Below are positions 5,155-5,898 of a stretch of 5,898 nucleotides of DNA, one piece after another. Position 1 is the first letter of the stretch, and each line of letters opens with the position of its first letter. The DNA lies in contig CAYQFQ010000038.1 in NCBI GenBank assembly GCA_964416925.1, forward strand, positions 1 to 5,898, given 5' to 3'. Position numbers and translations under genes: made by a program. A model generated the notes under the pieces. It searched no databases. It worked only from the letters and a program-made list of their open reading frames with translations, and had not been told where the DNA came from. The stretch comes from CAYQFQ01 sp964416925 (GTDB lineage Bacteria > Patescibacteriota > Minisyncoccia > Phycocordibacterales > GWA1-40-21).

Positions 5155-5427
5155 ATGAAAATACTCCCATTGAAACTTCGCAAAAATGGCTTTAACTATA
5201 CCCAAGTATTACGTAAGGGTAAAAAAGCGATTTATGAGCAAACCATCACCTCAGAAATTAAACAATATGAAGTGTTTAAAATCCGCACCCGTCCTGATAA
5301 AATTTTTAAGGGAAATCTCATTTGTGGAGGAGAAGTCTTTCCCGGAAATGAAGATTTTGGAAAATCAGCCTGGAGTTGCCGAACTTATGATAAAGCGTTG
5401 GAACGATTTAATAACATAGAAGAATGA
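5155..5427 (+). CDS. Small conserved-looking protein of 90 residues with NEDFG-AW motif, function unknown
   Basis: No function is known to me, but the protein has the look of a compact conserved family that I associate with Bacteroidota: LKLRKNGFNYTQVLR, AIYEQ, QYEVFKIR, GGEVFPGNEDFG, SAW and a final helix ALERFN. Conserved-looking residues include Gly12-Phe13, Tyr15, Tyr38-Glu39-Val40-Phe41, Phe62-Pro63-Gly64-Asn65-Glu66-Asp67-Phe68-Gly69 and Trp73. It reads as an alpha/beta protein with no membrane part. The ATG at 5155 is preceded by ACAGGATT, a weak ribosome binding site. The overlapping frame starting at 5186 is a shadow. Its stop overlaps ATG 5424 (ATGA), which suggests translational coupling with a replication-type gene now in ruins. 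Confidence 0.75.
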   Translation: MKILPLKLRKNGFNYTQVLRKGKKAIYEQTITSEIKQYEVFKIRTRPDKIFKGNLICGGEVFPGNEDFGKSAWSCRTYDKALERFNNIEE

Positions 5428-5863
5428 TTAGTAAGTTTGATTCTCAACTATACCTTGACACAACCGTTAATCCGCCTACCCACTCTCACTGCGTTTTAAC
5501 CTGCAGGCTGTTATATGCAGCAGTGACCGTAACAAGCTCCACGACGCAGAAATGAACAATCCTGATCTTCTTTAATATTTTAAGGAGCCTGGTACGGAAC
5601 TACAGTCTTACATGGGCCGTTTTATCCTTATTCCGCGATTAGTGCAATATGCCGAAAATGATAGGACTCATGAACTTATTATTCATCCTGAATCAGTCGA
5701 AAAAGCTGTTGTATTATATCGAGTACTTCAAATTTTATACCCGCAGAACATGATAATGGTCTCATTGATTCCTGGAACCACATCACCTTCTCGACATGCG
5801 GGAAAGCCTCGCAAACGCTTTCTCAATTCCTGGGCAATATTTCGTCCCCTGTTTATGAATTAA
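5424..5863 (+). pseudogene. Decayed remnant of a DUF3987-type replication protein
   Basis: The frame begins with ATG 5424 (MISKFDSQLYLDTTVNP) but soon diverges and stops at 5553-5555. Pieces in other frames then line up as the C-terminal part of a DUF3987 protein (primase/helicase-like proteins of Bacteroidota elements). Frame of 5512: LTAF, stop 5497-5499, then GCYMQQ, stop 5524-5526. Frame of 5531: NKLHDAEMNNPDLL, an in-frame TAA at 5573-5575 (one base from a sense codon), YFKEPGTELQSYMGRF and HELIIHPESVEKAV. A shift near 5705-5712 leads to YYIEYFKFYTRRT in the next frame, and the tail jumps frame again (KRFLNS, then PGQYFV to a stop at 5856-5858). At least two stops and two to three frameshifts are present. 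The whole remnant is 440 bases, while intact proteins exceed 400 residues, so most of the core is deleted. The family name rests on memory of the motif order. Confidence 0.55.
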
Positions 5864-5898
5864 ATCAAAGTCAGCCTGCCTGTTTATAAACAATATTA

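Noticed and set aside
5186..5419. 77-codon frame overlapping the 5155-5427 gene
   Set aside because: It is an out-of-frame shadow without the ordered motifs seen in the 5155 frame.
5612..5863. 83-codon frame as an independent gene
   Set aside because: Homology-like motifs continue upstream of its ATG in the same frame and switch frame after 5705, so it is a piece of the pseudogene rather than a gene.
1..5898. CRISPR array, retron or diversity-generating retroelement
   Set aside because: No regularly spaced repeats, no reverse transcriptase and no template/variable repeat pair were found.

Overview
The window looks like a worn accessory region (integrated mobile element or prophage remnant) from an AT-rich member of the Bacteroidota. 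Three things point there: the tyrosine recombinase is of the Bacteroidota type; a perfect Bacteroidota sigma-factor -7 box (TAnnTTTG form) lies at 3489-3496; and the small proteins at 4217-4489 and 5155-5427 resemble, by memory only, small proteins of Bacteroidota elements and phages.

Layout. 104-1363 (+): tyrosine recombinase/integrase. 1424-2356 (-): phage regulatory protein joining a pRha-like N-terminus to a KilAC/ANT antirepressor domain, plus an extra C-terminal module; it converges with the integrase over a putative terminator. 2367-3488: about 1.1 kb without a convincing gene, but with several GC-rich hairpins in its second half. 3489-4134: a strong promoter, a possible 85-aa ORF, then a series of stem-loops, some held by G-U pairs and one with two competing folds; this may be a structured transcript. 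4217-4489 (-): a small conserved-looking gene with its own strong intrinsic terminator (18-bp stem then five Us). 4520-5154: AT-rich, no supported gene. 5155-5427 (+): a small conserved-looking gene whose stop overlaps (ATGA) the start of a decayed reading frame. 5424-5863: frameshifted remnant with the C-terminal part of a DUF3987-type (primase/helicase-like) protein.

How it fits together. Integrase, antirepressor, a small ORF and a DUF3987 replication protein are typical parts of Bacteroidota integrative/mobilizable elements and prophages. The replication gene is nearly deleted and no repressor, mobilization or structural gene is visible, so the element is probably defective or only partly shown. 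The integrase and antirepressor frames are intact. The best place to look for something new is 3020-4100, where secondary structure rather than coding capacity is the main signal.
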